A stretch of DNA of 64,000 nt from Nitriliruptoria bacterium (GTDB taxonomy: Bacteria > Actinomycetota > Nitriliruptoria > Euzebyales > Egibacteraceae). Position numbers and translations under genes: made by a program. Below the pieces are notes generated by a model. It was not told the origin of the DNA and searched no databases. It saw nothing but the letters and a program-made list of their open reading frames with translations. How positions within the stretch are numbered: the first letter of the stretch is position 1; every line of letters starts with the position of its first letter. This document shows, piece by piece, positions 38,127 to 46,991 of this stretch. The stretch covers positions 1 through 64,000 of the forward strand of contig PWER01000102.1 in NCBI GenBank assembly GCA_003553565.1, in the 5' to 3' direction.

Positions 38127-38675
38127 ATGACCGCCGACCAGCAGGCACAACAGGCCGAGGAGACCAGCGAGCCCCGTGAGCTGTCCACCGAGGAGTGGCT
38201 GGACCAGCTGGATCACGAGGCCGATGTCGCTGCTGACTTCCTCGAGGGGCTGCTGGACCGTCTGGATCTCCCTGGTGACATCGATATCGAGGTGACCGAG
38301 GAGCAGGCGTTCGTGCGCGTCAACGAGGTGGGCACGGGGCTGCTGATCGGCCGCCGAGGCCAGACGCTGGAGGCCCTCCAGGAGCTCACTCGCTGTGCAG
38401 TGCAGCGCCAGACCGAGCAGCGCGCCCACGTACGCGTGGACGTGGAGGGCTATCGCGAGCGGCAGCTGGAGAAGCTGCGCGACAAGTGCCGCGATGCGAT
38501 CGCCGAGGTGCGCGAGACCGGCGAGGCGGTGCGCCTCGAGCCGATGGACGCCTACGAGCGCAAGGTCATGCACGGCCTGGTTGCCCAGAGCGGCGGTGTG
38601 GTCTCAGCCAGCGAGGGCTCCGATCCCCGCCGTCGCGTGGTGATCCGGCCCGAGAGCGACGGCAGCGACAGCTGA
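38127..38675 (+). CDS. jag: Jag (KhpB-like) KH/R3H RNA-binding protein
   Basis: 182 residues from the ATG at 38127 (GAGGAG upstream). An acidic N terminus is followed by a KH-type fold with LLIGRRGQTLEALQELT and a C-terminal R3H domain with EPMDAYERKVMHG. The usual N-terminal Jag domain is missing, as in other actinobacteria. Homologues bind small RNAs and affect cell-wall elongation; the gene always follows yidC. Confidence 0.92.
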   Translation: MTADQQAQQAEETSEPRELSTEEWLDQLDHEADVAADFLEGLLDRLDLPGDIDIEVTEEQAFVRVNEVGTGLLIGRRGQTLEALQELTRCAVQRQTEQRAHVRVDVEGYRERQLEKLRDKCRDAIAEVRETGEAVRLEPMDAYERKVMHGLVAQSGGVVSASEGSDPRRRVVIRPESDGSDS

Positions 38676-38723
38676 CCTGGCACGCGTGAGCCAGCGGCGA
38701 CACGAGCCGCGTGGGAGCGCCTC

Positions 38724-39353
38724 ATGGCCGCCGTCGACCTCGACCATCTCGCTGAGCTCATCGCCACCTCTCCGCACAACCTGGTCGGCAAGGCCGATCG
38801 GGAAGCCGTTCGCAGCCTCCACATCCGCGAGGCGGAAGCGCTCGCCGGCCTCCTGATGCCGTCTTCGGGGTCCAGGTGGATGGACCTCGGCACGGGAGGT
38901 GGCTTGCCGGGCCTCGTGCTCGCACAGGCGCACCCGCAGGCGAGCTGGCACCTCGTGGACGCGACACGGAAGAAGGCGGCGGAGGTGCGCCGCTTCGCCG
39001 CAGAGCTCGGCATCGCGTGCACGGTCTCGGCAGAGCGGGCGGAGACGTTGGGCGGGACGGCGCAGCATCGCGGGGCGTATGAGGGGCTGGTCGCACGCGC
39101 CGTCGCACCCCTGCCGGGCCTGGTCGAGCTCGCCCGCCCCTTCCTCGGCCACGATGCGCGCGCGTACGCGGTCAAGGGCGAGCGGTGGCGTGCCGAGGTC
39201 GATGAGGCCGCGGCGGCGCTCGACGCGGTCGCCATGGAGCTCGAGGACGTTGCCTCCCTGCCACGCGGCGTGGTGCTGGTGCTGCGCGCCATCGGGCCGG
39301 TGCCTGGGTGGGTGCCGCGGCCCATGGGGCAGGCACAGCATCAGCCGGTGTGA
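38724..39353 (+). CDS. rsmG: RsmG, 16S rRNA m7G527 methyltransferase
   Basis: 209 residues with SAM motif I MDLGTGGGLPGLVLA (about 53-67), HLVDATRKKAAEVRRF and ARAVAPLPGLVELARP, all typical of RsmG (GidB). It methylates G527 of 16S rRNA; loss gives low-level streptomycin resistance. GGAG lies seven bases before the ATG. It is slightly shorter at the N terminus than the E. coli protein. Confidence 0.94.
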   Translation: MAAVDLDHLAELIATSPHNLVGKADREAVRSLHIREAEALAGLLMPSSGSRWMDLGTGGGLPGLVLAQAHPQASWHLVDATRKKAAEVRRFAAELGIACTVSAERAETLGGTAQHRGAYEGLVARAVAPLPGLVELARPFLGHDARAYAVKGERWRAEVDEAAAALDAVAMELEDVASLPRGVVLVLRAIGPVPGWVPRPMGQAQHQPV

Positions 39354-40210
39354 GGCGCTCGCCAGCCACTGCGTGAGTGACAGGTGTGGAACTCCCCTCA
39401 CGTGGTGCGTACGCCAAGGCCCATGCAGCCCGTCGCGGCGCACGGTGAGTCCTGATGCGAGGACCGACACGAGCGCGCACCAGCGGCAGCACAGGGTGGC
39501 CAGGACAGCCGGCGATATGTGTCGCCAGTCGCGTGGATGGGGCGCGGACCAGGAGGTGCACAGCCGCAAGGGGGATCGTCGACGGGGTGGTGTGACCTGG
39601 GGATCGGCCTAGCGAGTCGTTGGGACCAGGATGCGCATCGCTGTGATGGGCGGGCCGGGGATCGCCCGGGCGACGTCGCACGCCCCATGATCGGTGGGCG
39701 GTGCGCATGGTTGGTGCGTCACAGGCTGCCGAGGGGCCTGTGAGCGGACACGGCAGGCTCCCCGGGGGCGCTTGCGAGCGTCGAGAAGGGGCGAACCCAG
39801 CCGCCGGTCGGAGCCGGCACCCCGAAGCGTGGCGGTGGGTGGTCTGCGAGAGCGACTGGCGTTGAGAGGCAGCGAGGCTGCCGAAGCGGCTCGCGGGATC
39901 GGGCGGCACGCGGGCCAGCGCAGTGATGGTGCTCGTGCACTGCATCGAGGGCCGACCGATCGGTGCTCGGTGGCCTTGGTGCCCTCTCCCCCACCGCCAC
40001 CGGAGGTGGCCGTGGCCACTGTGGTCGACGGGAACGGCGTGCTGTGCTGTCGCTCACTGTCTGGGGCCGTTGCACCAGGGGCGCTGAGAGCATCCTCTAC
40101 CCCTGTTCGTGCCTCCGGGGCGAAGTGAGCGGTACGGGAACGGACGGACGAGGCGACGCCCGGTAACCGAGATCGCGTGTGTTCGGCTAGCTCCGCGAGC
40201 TGGCAGGACG

Positions 40211-40226
40211 TGTTTCACGTGAAACC
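40211..40226. promoter_or_regulatory. parS site 1
   Basis: TGTTTCACGTGAAACC matches the bacterial parS consensus TGTTTCACGTGAAACA at 15 of 16 positions, with a perfect 14-base palindromic core GTTTCACGTGAAAC. ParB (42054-42944) should nucleate here and spread, loading condensin and engaging ParA. About 1 kb from parA and 4-6 kb from dnaA. Confidence 0.95.
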
Positions 40227-40866
40227 GTGCGAGACGGCAGGTCGATCGCGGTGTTGCAGGGCGTGGAGAAGCACGGGGCGGATCGATGCTCTGCTGAAAG
40301 CAAGTCGCCATGGAGCGCTCGGCCAGGACCCGACTGCCCTGGACCCGCGGGGTCCAGGAGGCCGCTTGGGTGGGGATCGCGGCGTGGACCGGCATTGGCC
40401 AGGGATGTCCGGGCCTGGTGTGTGAGACGTTTGACAGCCACGAGACGCCACCGGAGGCAGTCGCTCATCTGGCCCACCGCACGCGGTAAGCAGGAAGACG
40501 GCGCCTGACGAAGCATTGCCACGCCGCCCGGCATGCACCCTCGTGGCGAGCGCGCGTGCGACCTTGGCGCCCGGGCGCGCACCGAGGGTCACCGTCCGCG
40601 GATCAGAAACCATGGCTCCACGCTGACGCAGCAGCCCAGCCGTATCCCTTGCGCTCGGCGAGCCCAGGGCAAGCCCGGGAACGAGCCAGCTGACCGGCCG
40701 GCGGTCGGCAGGACGTCACACCAACTAGCGTGAGCCACAGGTTGATCGAGAGCGGTCTCCACGGGTCTGTTGCTGCACGCGACGATGGTAGCGGGAGCAG
40801 GTCTCGGGCAGGGCGGTGGTTGTGCCCGCCGAGCCTCGCCTTCCCGCCGGCGCTTCCGCAGGCTTC

Positions 40867-40882
40867 CGTTTCACGTGAAACT
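40867..40882. promoter_or_regulatory. parS site 2
   Basis: CGTTTCACGTGAAACT contains the same perfect core GTTTCACGTGAAAC (40868-40881), with non-consensus outer bases on both sides. It lies 656 bases from site 1 and about 360 upstream of parA. Paired origin-proximal parS sites are normal in actinobacteria. Confidence 0.93.
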
Positions 40883-41013
40883 CCACAGCCCCCGGGGTTG
40901 CAGGGATGACGTAGCAGCCGTGTGCGGTATGGTCCCCGTGTCCCAGGCGTGGCGAGACCACGGCGAGCCCACCGGTCGATGTGCTCTGCGCGCAGCTGCC
41001 GGAGCGCTCGCGG

Positions 41014-41059
41014 ACCCACACGAGCACGAGGCGACCCACACGAGCACCAGGCGACCCAT
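41014..41059 (+). repeat. 20-bp tandem repeat upstream of parA
   Basis: Two units (41014-41033 and 41034-41053), beginning GACCCACACGAGCAC and differing at one base, followed by a six-base start of a third. They lie about 190 bases before parA. Possibly iterons or just slippage; the unit does not resemble a DnaA box or parS. Confidence 0.75.
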
Positions 41060-41244
41060 CGGGGGCTCGGTGACCAGTGGTCCCGACGCCACTCGGCACC
41101 GGCAACGACGGGCGCCTTGCCCGCATCGCAGCGGCGTCGAGGAGCGAGCGACACTCGGGTCGGACGACGACGCCGTGCCCACCAGCAGCGCAGCAGCACC
41201 ACACCACAGTCCCGGTGCAGGCCAGCCCAGTCCAGGGGGATCGC

Positions 41245-42024
41245 GTGCCCACCACGCTCGCCATCACAAACCAGAAGGGCGGGGTCGGAAAGACCACCAC
41301 CGCGATCAGTGTCTCGGCGGCACTGGCTCAACAGGGACAGCGCGTCCTGCTGGTCGACCTCGATCCCCAGGCAAACGCGACGTCGGGTCTCGGACTCCGC
41401 GACGCCACCGTGCCGACGTCGGTGTACGAGATGCTGATGGAGGACGGCGACGTCAACGAGGCGATGCTCGACACCGACGTCGACGGCCTGCGCCTGCTGC
41501 CCTCGACCATCGACCTCGCCGGCGCAGAGGTCGAGCTCGTCAGCGCGTTCACGCGTGAGCAGCGCCTGCGCAGCAAGCTCGCCCACGTGCCCGATGACGT
41601 GGACATCATCCTCATCGACTGCCCGCCCAGCCTCGGTTTGCTCACGATCAACGCCATGGTCGCCGCGGATGCGGTCATCGTGCCGATCCAGTGCGAGTAC
41701 TACGCCCTTGAGGGGCTCGAGGCGCTGCGTCGCAACATCGAGCTGGTGCGCAGTCACCTGAACCCCTCGCTCGAGATCCTGGGGTTCGTGCTCACGATGC
41801 TGGACGCGCGAACGCGCCTCAGCCAGCAGGTGGTCGACGAGGTCCGCTTGCACTTCGGTGACAAGGTCTTCGAGGCCAGCGTCCCCCGCTCGGTGCGCCT
41901 CGCCGAAGCCCCGGGCTTCGGCCAGCCGATCACCGCGTTCGATCCGACCTCCCGTGGAGCCGTCGCCTACCAGGCGCTGGCCAGGGAGATGCTTGGTCGC
42001 TTGCCCGTCACCGATCCCCAGTGA
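41245..42024 (+). CDS. parA: ParA (Soj), chromosome-partitioning ATPase
   Basis: 259 residues from the GTG at 41245, preceded by AGGGGG at five bases; the frame extends upstream without conservation. Deviant Walker A KGGVGKTTTA with Lys11 and Lys16, DLDPQANATSGLG, and Walker B ILIDCPPSLGLLT. ParA dimers on the nucleoid pull ParB-parS complexes. Short chromosomal type, without the plasmid-type N-terminal helix-turn-helix. Confidence 0.96.
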   Translation: MPTTLAITNQKGGVGKTTTAISVSAALAQQGQRVLLVDLDPQANATSGLGLRDATVPTSVYEMLMEDGDVNEAMLDTDVDGLRLLPSTIDLAGAEVELVSAFTREQRLRSKLAHVPDDVDIILIDCPPSLGLLTINAMVAADAVIVPIQCEYYALEGLEALRRNIELVRSHLNPSLEILGFVLTMLDARTRLSQQVVDEVRLHFGDKVFEASVPRSVRLAEAPGFGQPITAFDPTSRGAVAYQALAREMLGRLPVTDPQ

Positions 42025-42053
42025 GCGCCCCTCGTGAGAACGGAGCCCACACC

Positions 42054-42944
42054 ATGAGTCGACCCGGAGGACTGGGACGTGGTCTCAGCGCTCTGCTGCC
42101 CGAAGGGGATGCCAGCAGCAGTGGCGTGCTCGAGCTGCAGCTGGGCGCCATCCGACCGAACCCGCAGCAACCCCGCGGCAGCTTCGACGAGGGCAGCCTG
42201 GAGGAGCTGGCGGACTCGATCGCGCAGGTGGGCGTGCTGCAGCCGATCCTGGTGCGGCCCGCCGAGGACGGTCACCACTTCGAGCTGGTGGCCGGAGAGC
42301 GCCGGCTCCGCGCCGCGGAGCGGGCGGGTCTGGACACGATCCCCGCCATCTTGCGCCGCACCGGCGACGAGAACCTGCTCACCGAGGCCCTGGTCGAGAA
42401 CATCCATCGCACCGACCTCAACCCGCTCGAGGAGGCAAGCGCCTACCAGCAGCTGCTCACCGACTTCGGTTTCTCGCATGAGGAGCTGGCGAGTCGCCTT
42501 GGTCGGTCCCGGACGGCGATCAGCAATGCGCTGCGCCTGCTGCAGCTGGCGCCCGCCGTGCAGCAGATGCTGGCCGACCGCGAGATCACCGCTGGTCACG
42601 CCCGGGCCCTGCTCGCTGTGGACGATGCGAGCTCCCAGGAGAACGCCGCGGTGCGCATCCGTGACGACGGGCTCAGCGTCCGTGCGACCGAGGAGCTCGT
42701 CCGCCGCCTCACCAGCGAGGCGGAGGGGCAGACCTCACGGGGTCGCAGGCGCCAGCAGACGCCCTACGAGGACCTCCAGCAACGCCTTGCGGACGCGCTG
42801 GCGACCAAGGTGACCATCAGCGGGACTCGGCGTCGTGGACGCGTGGTGATCGACTACGCGGGCACCGCAGACCTCGAGCGACTGCTCCAGATCCTGGAGC
42901 GCGGCACAGGCGAGGAGCTGTTGGAAGAGCCGCCCGTGCACTGA
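42054..42944 (+). CDS. parB: ParB (Spo0J), parS-binding CTPase
   Basis: 296 residues starting MSRPGGLGRGLSALLPEG, the canonical ParB opening; a GTG at 42021 overlapping the parA stop is an alternative. ParB/Srx domain with NPQQPR and the CTP-binding AGERRLRAAERAGL, central helix-turn-helix (LASRLGRSRTAISNALRLL) and C-terminal dimerisation region. Acts on the two parS sites upstream. Confidence 0.96.
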   Translation: MSRPGGLGRGLSALLPEGDASSSGVLELQLGAIRPNPQQPRGSFDEGSLEELADSIAQVGVLQPILVRPAEDGHHFELVAGERRLRAAERAGLDTIPAILRRTGDENLLTEALVENIHRTDLNPLEEASAYQQLLTDFGFSHEELASRLGRSRTAISNALRLLQLAPAVQQMLADREITAGHARALLAVDDASSQENAAVRIRDDGLSVRATEELVRRLTSEAEGQTSRGRRRQQTPYEDLQQRLADALATKVTISGTRRRGRVVIDYAGTADLERLLQILERGTGEELLEEPPVH

Positions 42945-43010
42945 GCGTGGCGGGTCGGTGGCAGCGCCGCGCGACACGTGGTCGGGCTGGGCTCGCTCTC
43001 GGCGACCGCG

Positions 43011-43934
43011 TCAGCGCAGCGCTCGCTGCACCAGACGGTCGCACAGTGCGGCAAACGACATGCCCGTGGCCTCGGCTGCCATGGGCACCAGCGAGGTCTC
43101 GGTCATCCCCGGGCTGGTGTCCAGCTCAAGGACCCACGGGGTCCCCTGGGCGTCGACGATGAGATCGGCGCGCACCAGCGAGGTCCCACCAAGCGTTGAC
43201 ACGGCGTGGCGGGCCGCCTTGTCGACAGCTTCGGTGGTGGCGGTGTCGAGCCGGGCCGGCACGTGGAATGCGGTCGCTCCGTGGGTGTAGCGCGCGGTGT
43301 AGTCGTAGACGCCCTCGTGGGGTGAGATCTCCACGGCTGGCAGCACCTCGTCGTCGAGGACCGTGACCGCGACCTCGGTGCCCTCGATGTGTCGCTCGAT
43401 GATCGCGACGTCGTGATAGCTGAAGGCGCTCATCAGCGCGCCAGGCAGCGCCCTGGCTTCGCTGACGCGCTTGACGCCCAGCGCCGCACCCCCTTGCGAC
43501 GGCTTGACCATCAGCGGGAGGCCCAACCGCTCCACGACGCGGTCCAGGGCATCTGCTGCCCCCATGTCACGCACGGCGCTGGCCGAGAGCACGACCCAGG
43601 GCGGCGTGGCAAGGTTGCTCGACGCCCACAGGCTCTTCGCGACCGCCTTGTCCCACGCCAGGGCCGAGGTCGCCGCGGACGGTCCGGTGTAGGGCAGTGC
43701 GATGAGATCCAGGAGACCCTGGATGGTGCCGTCCTCGCCCGCCTGACCATGAAGGCAGATGAAGGCGGAATCGAACTGACGTTCGCTGAGGCTGCGCACC
43801 AGGTGCTCGTCGAGGTCGAGCCGTGCCACGTCGTAGCCGGAATCCTCGAGGGCGCCGGCGACGCGCTGGCCGGAGCGCAGGCTGATCTCCCGCTCCAGGG
43901 AGAGCCCACCGGAGAGCACCGCGACCTTGCTCAT
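43011..43934 (-). CDS. ddl: D-alanine-D-alanine ligase-type ATP-grasp enzyme
   Basis: 307 residues, the size of DdlB. ATP-grasp features: LSGGLSLEREISLRSG at the N terminus, HGQAGEDGTIQGLL, LPLMVKPSQGGAALGVKRV and ELDTSPGMTETSLVP. It should join two D-alanines for peptidoglycan. In the metal-binding site Glu270 is kept but the usual Asn272 (E. coli numbering coincides) is Asp. The ATG at 43934 overlaps the stop of the upstream aminotransferase. Confidence 0.88.
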   Translation of the reverse strand: MSKVAVLSGGLSLEREISLRSGQRVAGALEDSGYDVARLDLDEHLVRSLSERQFDSAFICLHGQAGEDGTIQGLLDLIALPYTGPSAATSALAWDKAVAKSLWASSNLATPPWVVLSASAVRDMGAADALDRVVERLGLPLMVKPSQGGAALGVKRVSEARALPGALMSAFSYHDVAIIERHIEGTEVAVTVLDDEVLPAVEISPHEGVYDYTARYTHGATAFHVPARLDTATTEAVDKAARHAVSTLGGTSLVRADLIVDAQGTPWVLELDTSPGMTETSLVPMAAEATGMSFAALCDRLVQRALR

Positions 43935-45190
43935 CGCTCATCCTCACCGAGCTGGCTGCCGAAGGCGGCGCGCAGCTCCAGCTCCTCGGTGACCACCCCG
44001 GCCAGGCGCTGGACGCCCTCGCGAAGGCGGTCCTCGTCGCAGAAGGAGAAGTTGAGCCGCAGCTCTCGTGCGCCGCTCCCATCGGCGTAGAAGGCGCGGC
44101 CAGGCACGTAGGCCACCCGCGCGGTCAGCGCCTTGGCCAGCAGCTCGCCGGTGTCGATGCCCTCGGGCACGCGCGCCCAGACGAAGAGCCCGCCCGTGGG
44201 CTGGCTCCAGTCGCAGCCGGGCGGCATCTCCGCTGCGAGCGCATCGGTGAGCGCACGGCAACGGTTCCGGTACAGCTCGCGGAACCGGTCGATCTGGTCG
44301 TGCCAGGACTGGTCGCGCAACCACCTGGCCGCAAGGGCCTGGGTGAGGTTCGACTGGCACAGGTCCGCGGACTCTTTGAGCTGCACCAGCTTGTCGCGCA
44401 GCGCGCCCGGCGCCATCACCCAGCCCACGCGGATGCCCGGGGAGAACAGCTTGGACAGGGTCCCGACGTAGACCACACGAGTGGGGTCCAGGGTGTAGAG
44501 CGGTGGGTGATGCTCACCCTTGAAGTCCAGCAGGCCATAGGGGTTGTCCTCGACCACCAGGACATCCCAGCGCTGTGCCAGCGCGATGACCTGCTCGCGG
44601 CGCTCCAGCGACAGGGACACGCCCGCGGGGTTCTGATGGCTCGGCACGGTGTAGAGCATCTTGGGTGCGCGCCCCTCGCGGTGGAGCTGGGCGAGGACGT
44701 CCTCGAGCTGGCCGGGGTCCATGCCCTCCGCGTCCATCGGGACGTGAACCACCTGCGCCTCGTAGGACTGGAACGCTCCGAGCGCCCCCACGTAGGACGG
44801 GCCCTCTGCCACGACGGTGTCGCCCGGGTCGCACAGCATCTTCGCCAGCAGGTCCAGTGCCTGCTGACCGCCGGTGGTGACCACGAGATCGTCGGCGCGC
44901 GCCTCGATCCCCTCGGCGGCCATCACCTCGCAGAGCTGCTCGCGCAGCTCGGGATCGCCCTGGCCACCTCCGTACTGCAGCGCGCGTGCGCCATCCTCGG
45001 CCATGAGGGTCTGCAGCATGCTGCCGACCGCGTCGAGATCGAGCGCGGCGGTGTCGGGCATGCCACCAGCGAGCGAGACGACCTCGGGCCGCGAGGCCAC
45101 CGAGAACAGCGCGCGGATCTCGGACGCGCGCAGGGCCGACGCTCGCGACGCGTAGCGGGCAAGGTTCGGGTCGACGCGGACCTCGGACAC
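43931..45190 (-). CDS. PLP-dependent aminotransferase (class I, MocR/LysN-like)
   Basis: 419 residues from the GTG at 45190, which has GGAGG five bases upstream; a GTG four codons earlier is possible. Fold type I signatures: SLAGGMPD, ALQYGGGQGDPELREQL, VEDNPYGLLDF and the PLP lysine in VGTLSKLFSPGIRVGW (Lys247). Resembles 2-aminoadipate/valine-pyruvate-type transaminases. Stop/start overlap with ddl suggests a role in D-alanine or amino-acid supply; the actual substrate is unknown. It lies beyond parB where mycobacteria have Rv3916c and cwlM. Confidence 0.88.
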   Translation of the reverse strand: MSEVRVDPNLARYASRASALRASEIRALFSVASRPEVVSLAGGMPDTAALDLDAVGSMLQTLMAEDGARALQYGGGQGDPELREQLCEVMAAEGIEARADDLVVTTGGQQALDLLAKMLCDPGDTVVAEGPSYVGALGAFQSYEAQVVHVPMDAEGMDPGQLEDVLAQLHREGRAPKMLYTVPSHQNPAGVSLSLERREQVIALAQRWDVLVVEDNPYGLLDFKGEHHPPLYTLDPTRVVYVGTLSKLFSPGIRVGWVMAPGALRDKLVQLKESADLCQSNLTQALAARWLRDQSWHDQIDRFRELYRNRCRALTDALAAEMPPGCDWSQPTGGLFVWARVPEGIDTGELLAKALTARVAYVPGRAFYADGSGARELRLNFSFCDEDRLREGVQRLAGVVTEELELRAAFGSQLGEDER

Positions 45191-45300
45191 GTGGTCCTCC
45201 ACAGGCTCTGGTCAGGTTCGTCTAGCCTACTGTCGACAGGGTGCCGCGTGCGATCGAGGCGCGACCCACGACCGTTCGTCCATTCGGCTGGGGAGCGGCC

Positions 45301-45462
45301 ATGCGCCAGGAGGAGCCCGGGCCCACGCCGCTGCGTCGTGCCGTCATCGGGCTCGCGCTGGGGGTCGGAGTCGGTGCCATGCTGGCGCTCGCGGCGCCTC
45401 GCCGGAGCGGGACGGTCCCGCGCGAGCCCCCCGATGCGGCGCGCGGCGAGGCCAGCGGCTAG
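45301..45462 (+). CDS. small single-pass membrane protein
   Basis: 53 residues from the ATG at 45301 with GGGGAG upstream; a longer version from a GTG at 45241 is possible. A polar N terminus, one membrane helix (about 14-31, rich in Gly/Ala/Leu/Val) and a Pro/Arg-rich tail. It ends with a four-base overlap on the convergent cwlM-like gene. No family recognised. Confidence 0.55.
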   Translation: MRQEEPGPTPLRRAVIGLALGVGVGAMLALAAPRRSGTVPREPPDAARGEASG

Positions 45463-46538
45463 CGACCCAGGCGCGCGAACATCGTCGCCAGCGCTGTGGC
45501 GAGCGCGTCGGCGACCGCTTCCTGACCCCCAGGGTCTAGCAGCCAGCCCTCGTCGTGCGGGTTGGTCAGGAACCCTGGCTCGCACACCACCGCCGGCATG
45601 CGCGTCTCGCGCAGCAGCGTCCAGGTGACCGGATGGCTGCGACCGTCCGGGCCGTCGCTGACCCGCACGAGCGCGTGCTGCAGCTCCTCGGCGAGCTGCC
45701 GTCCCGCCTCGGAGGTGAAGTTGGGGGCGCCGAAGTAGAAGCTGCTCGGCCCCGAGGCCGCTGGCGTGGGGTGGCTGGCGAGCGCGAGCCCCACCACGAG
45801 GTCAGCGCCGAGACGGTTGGCGAGCTGGGCGCGCTGACTGGCCGAGGGGGTCGTGGCCGGGCCGCGGGCGAGGACCGCCTCGGCTCCGGCGGCCGCCACC
45901 CTGGCGGCCAGGCGCCGTGCGATCTCCCAGGTGATGCGATGCTCGGCCACGCCGCGAGAGCCCAGTGCGCCCGGATCGTCAGGCCCGTGCGCGGGGTCGA
46001 CCACCACACGTGCTGCGTTGAAGCCCCGCGCGGCGACCTGGCGCAGCCACTCCCGCTCGCGGGCCCGGATCCCCACGCCCTCGGACTGGTGGTCGCGCCG
46101 CAGCCGTGTGAGGGCTGCCACCGTCCGCGGGCCCGCCACCCCGTCGGTGGGAAGCCCGACGTTGCGCTGGAACTCCTCGAGCGCGGCGTGCCCGAGCGGG
46201 CCGAAGATGCCGTCCTCCGGCCCGGCGTTGAACCCCAGCTGGTTCAGCCGGTGCTGCAGCTCGCGGACGTCATCGCCGCGCAGCATCGGCGAGCCGTGCC
46301 AGATGAGCCGGTCACCGAGCCGGTAGCCGGCCTCGATCAGGGTCCGCCACGTCTCGGGCCCGACGATGCCGTCGGCGAGCAGGCCCCGCTCCCGTTGGAA
46401 GGATCGCACGGCCCGTTCGGTGGTGGGCCCGAAGACGCCATCAAGCGGGATGGTGAGCGCGAGCAGCCGCGCGAGCCGTTGCTGGACATCGCGGACCCCG
46501 GCCCCGGTGTCCCCGCGCGCGATCGTGGGAGTGCTCAC
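45459..46538 (-). CDS. cwlM: CwlM-like protein: two PG-binding domains plus degenerate amidase_3
   Basis: 359 residues: two peptidoglycan-binding type 1 domains (about 8-70 and 85-147) and an N-acetylmuramoyl-L-alanine amidase_3 domain (about 175-355). Zinc ligands His184 (DPAH) and Glu199 (AEH) and catalytic-type Glu (CEPGFLTN) are present, but the third ligand in the S-I-H-A motif is Ala252 (VVGLALAS). No signal peptide. M. tuberculosis CwlM, in the same place beside trxA/trxB, is a cytoplasmic, non-catalytic PknB substrate that activates MurA; the same role is likely here. Confidence 0.88.
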   Translation of the reverse strand: MSTPTIARGDTGAGVRDVQQRLARLLALTIPLDGVFGPTTERAVRSFQRERGLLADGIVGPETWRTLIEAGYRLGDRLIWHGSPMLRGDDVRELQHRLNQLGFNAGPEDGIFGPLGHAALEEFQRNVGLPTDGVAGPRTVAALTRLRRDHQSEGVGIRAREREWLRQVAARGFNAARVVVDPAHGPDDPGALGSRGVAEHRITWEIARRLAARVAAAGAEAVLARGPATTPSASQRAQLANRLGADLVVGLALASHPTPAASGPSSFYFGAPNFTSEAGRQLAEELQHALVRVSDGPDGRSHPVTWTLLRETRMPAVVCEPGFLTNPHDEGWLLDPGGQEAVADALATALATMFARLGR

Positions 46539-46618
46539 GGCTGGCGCAGTCTACGCCTGCTGCGCCAGCCATGGGGTGCCCCGATCGGCGCCTCGCCGGG
46601 CGTGCGTCGCTGCGCGCG

Positions 46619-46942
46619 TCACGCGATGTCGGAGAGCTCCCCGAGCAGCTGGCCCTTGCCGCGCGCTCCCACGATCCGCTTCTGCTCGCGGCCCTTCTGG
46701 AAGACCATGAGCGTGGGGATGGACATGACCTTGTAGCTGCGCGCGGTCTCGGGGTTCTCGTCGACGTTGAGCTTGGCGACCTTCAGGTCACCGGACTTCT
46801 CCGCCGCGATCTCCTCGAGGACGGGGTGGACCTGGCGGCAGGGGCCGCACCACTCGGCCCAGAAGTCCACGAGCACTGGCACGTCGGACTGCAGGACCTC
46901 CTCGTCCCAGTCGCCGTCGGTCACCGTCACGGGCTGGCTCAT
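46619..46942 (-). CDS. trxA: thioredoxin
   Basis: 107 residues from the ATG at 46942 with GGAGG upstream. Active site WCGPC (Cys32, Cys35) within VDFWAEWCGPCRQVHP, and the cis-proline segment SIPTLMVF. It reduces protein disulfides with electrons from TrxB, encoded 49 bases upstream. Typical length. Confidence 0.97.
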   Translation of the reverse strand: MSQPVTVTDGDWDEEVLQSDVPVLVDFWAEWCGPCRQVHPVLEEIAAEKSGDLKVAKLNVDENPETARSYKVMSIPTLMVFQKGREQKRIVGARGKGQLLGELSDIA

Positions 46943-46991
46943 CGCTGATCCTCCATCATCGTCTTGGCGCGGGGGCTGGGCCTTCGGTGCT

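Larger units (their letters stand above)
39354..41244. other. 1.9-kb non-coding centromere-like region
   Basis: No reading frame here has a ribosome site, third-position GC bias or recognisable family, and base composition is visibly less GC-rich than neighbouring genes. It contains two parS sites (40211-40226, 40867-40882) and a 20-bp direct repeat (41014-41053). The rsmG-parA gap in relatives is usually far shorter. The parA promoter must lie in its right part. It may serve as the centromere core; small RNAs cannot be excluded. Confidence 0.7.

Noticed and set aside
39694-40128. 144-codon frame in the rsmG-parA interval
   Set aside because: No ribosome site, poor third-position GC bias, no family resemblance, Arg/Ala-rich composition typical of chance frames.
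41014-41059. Repeat before parA as plasmid-type iterons
   Set aside because: Only two full units, no replication initiator gene here, and the setting is chromosomal (rpmH-dnaA region).
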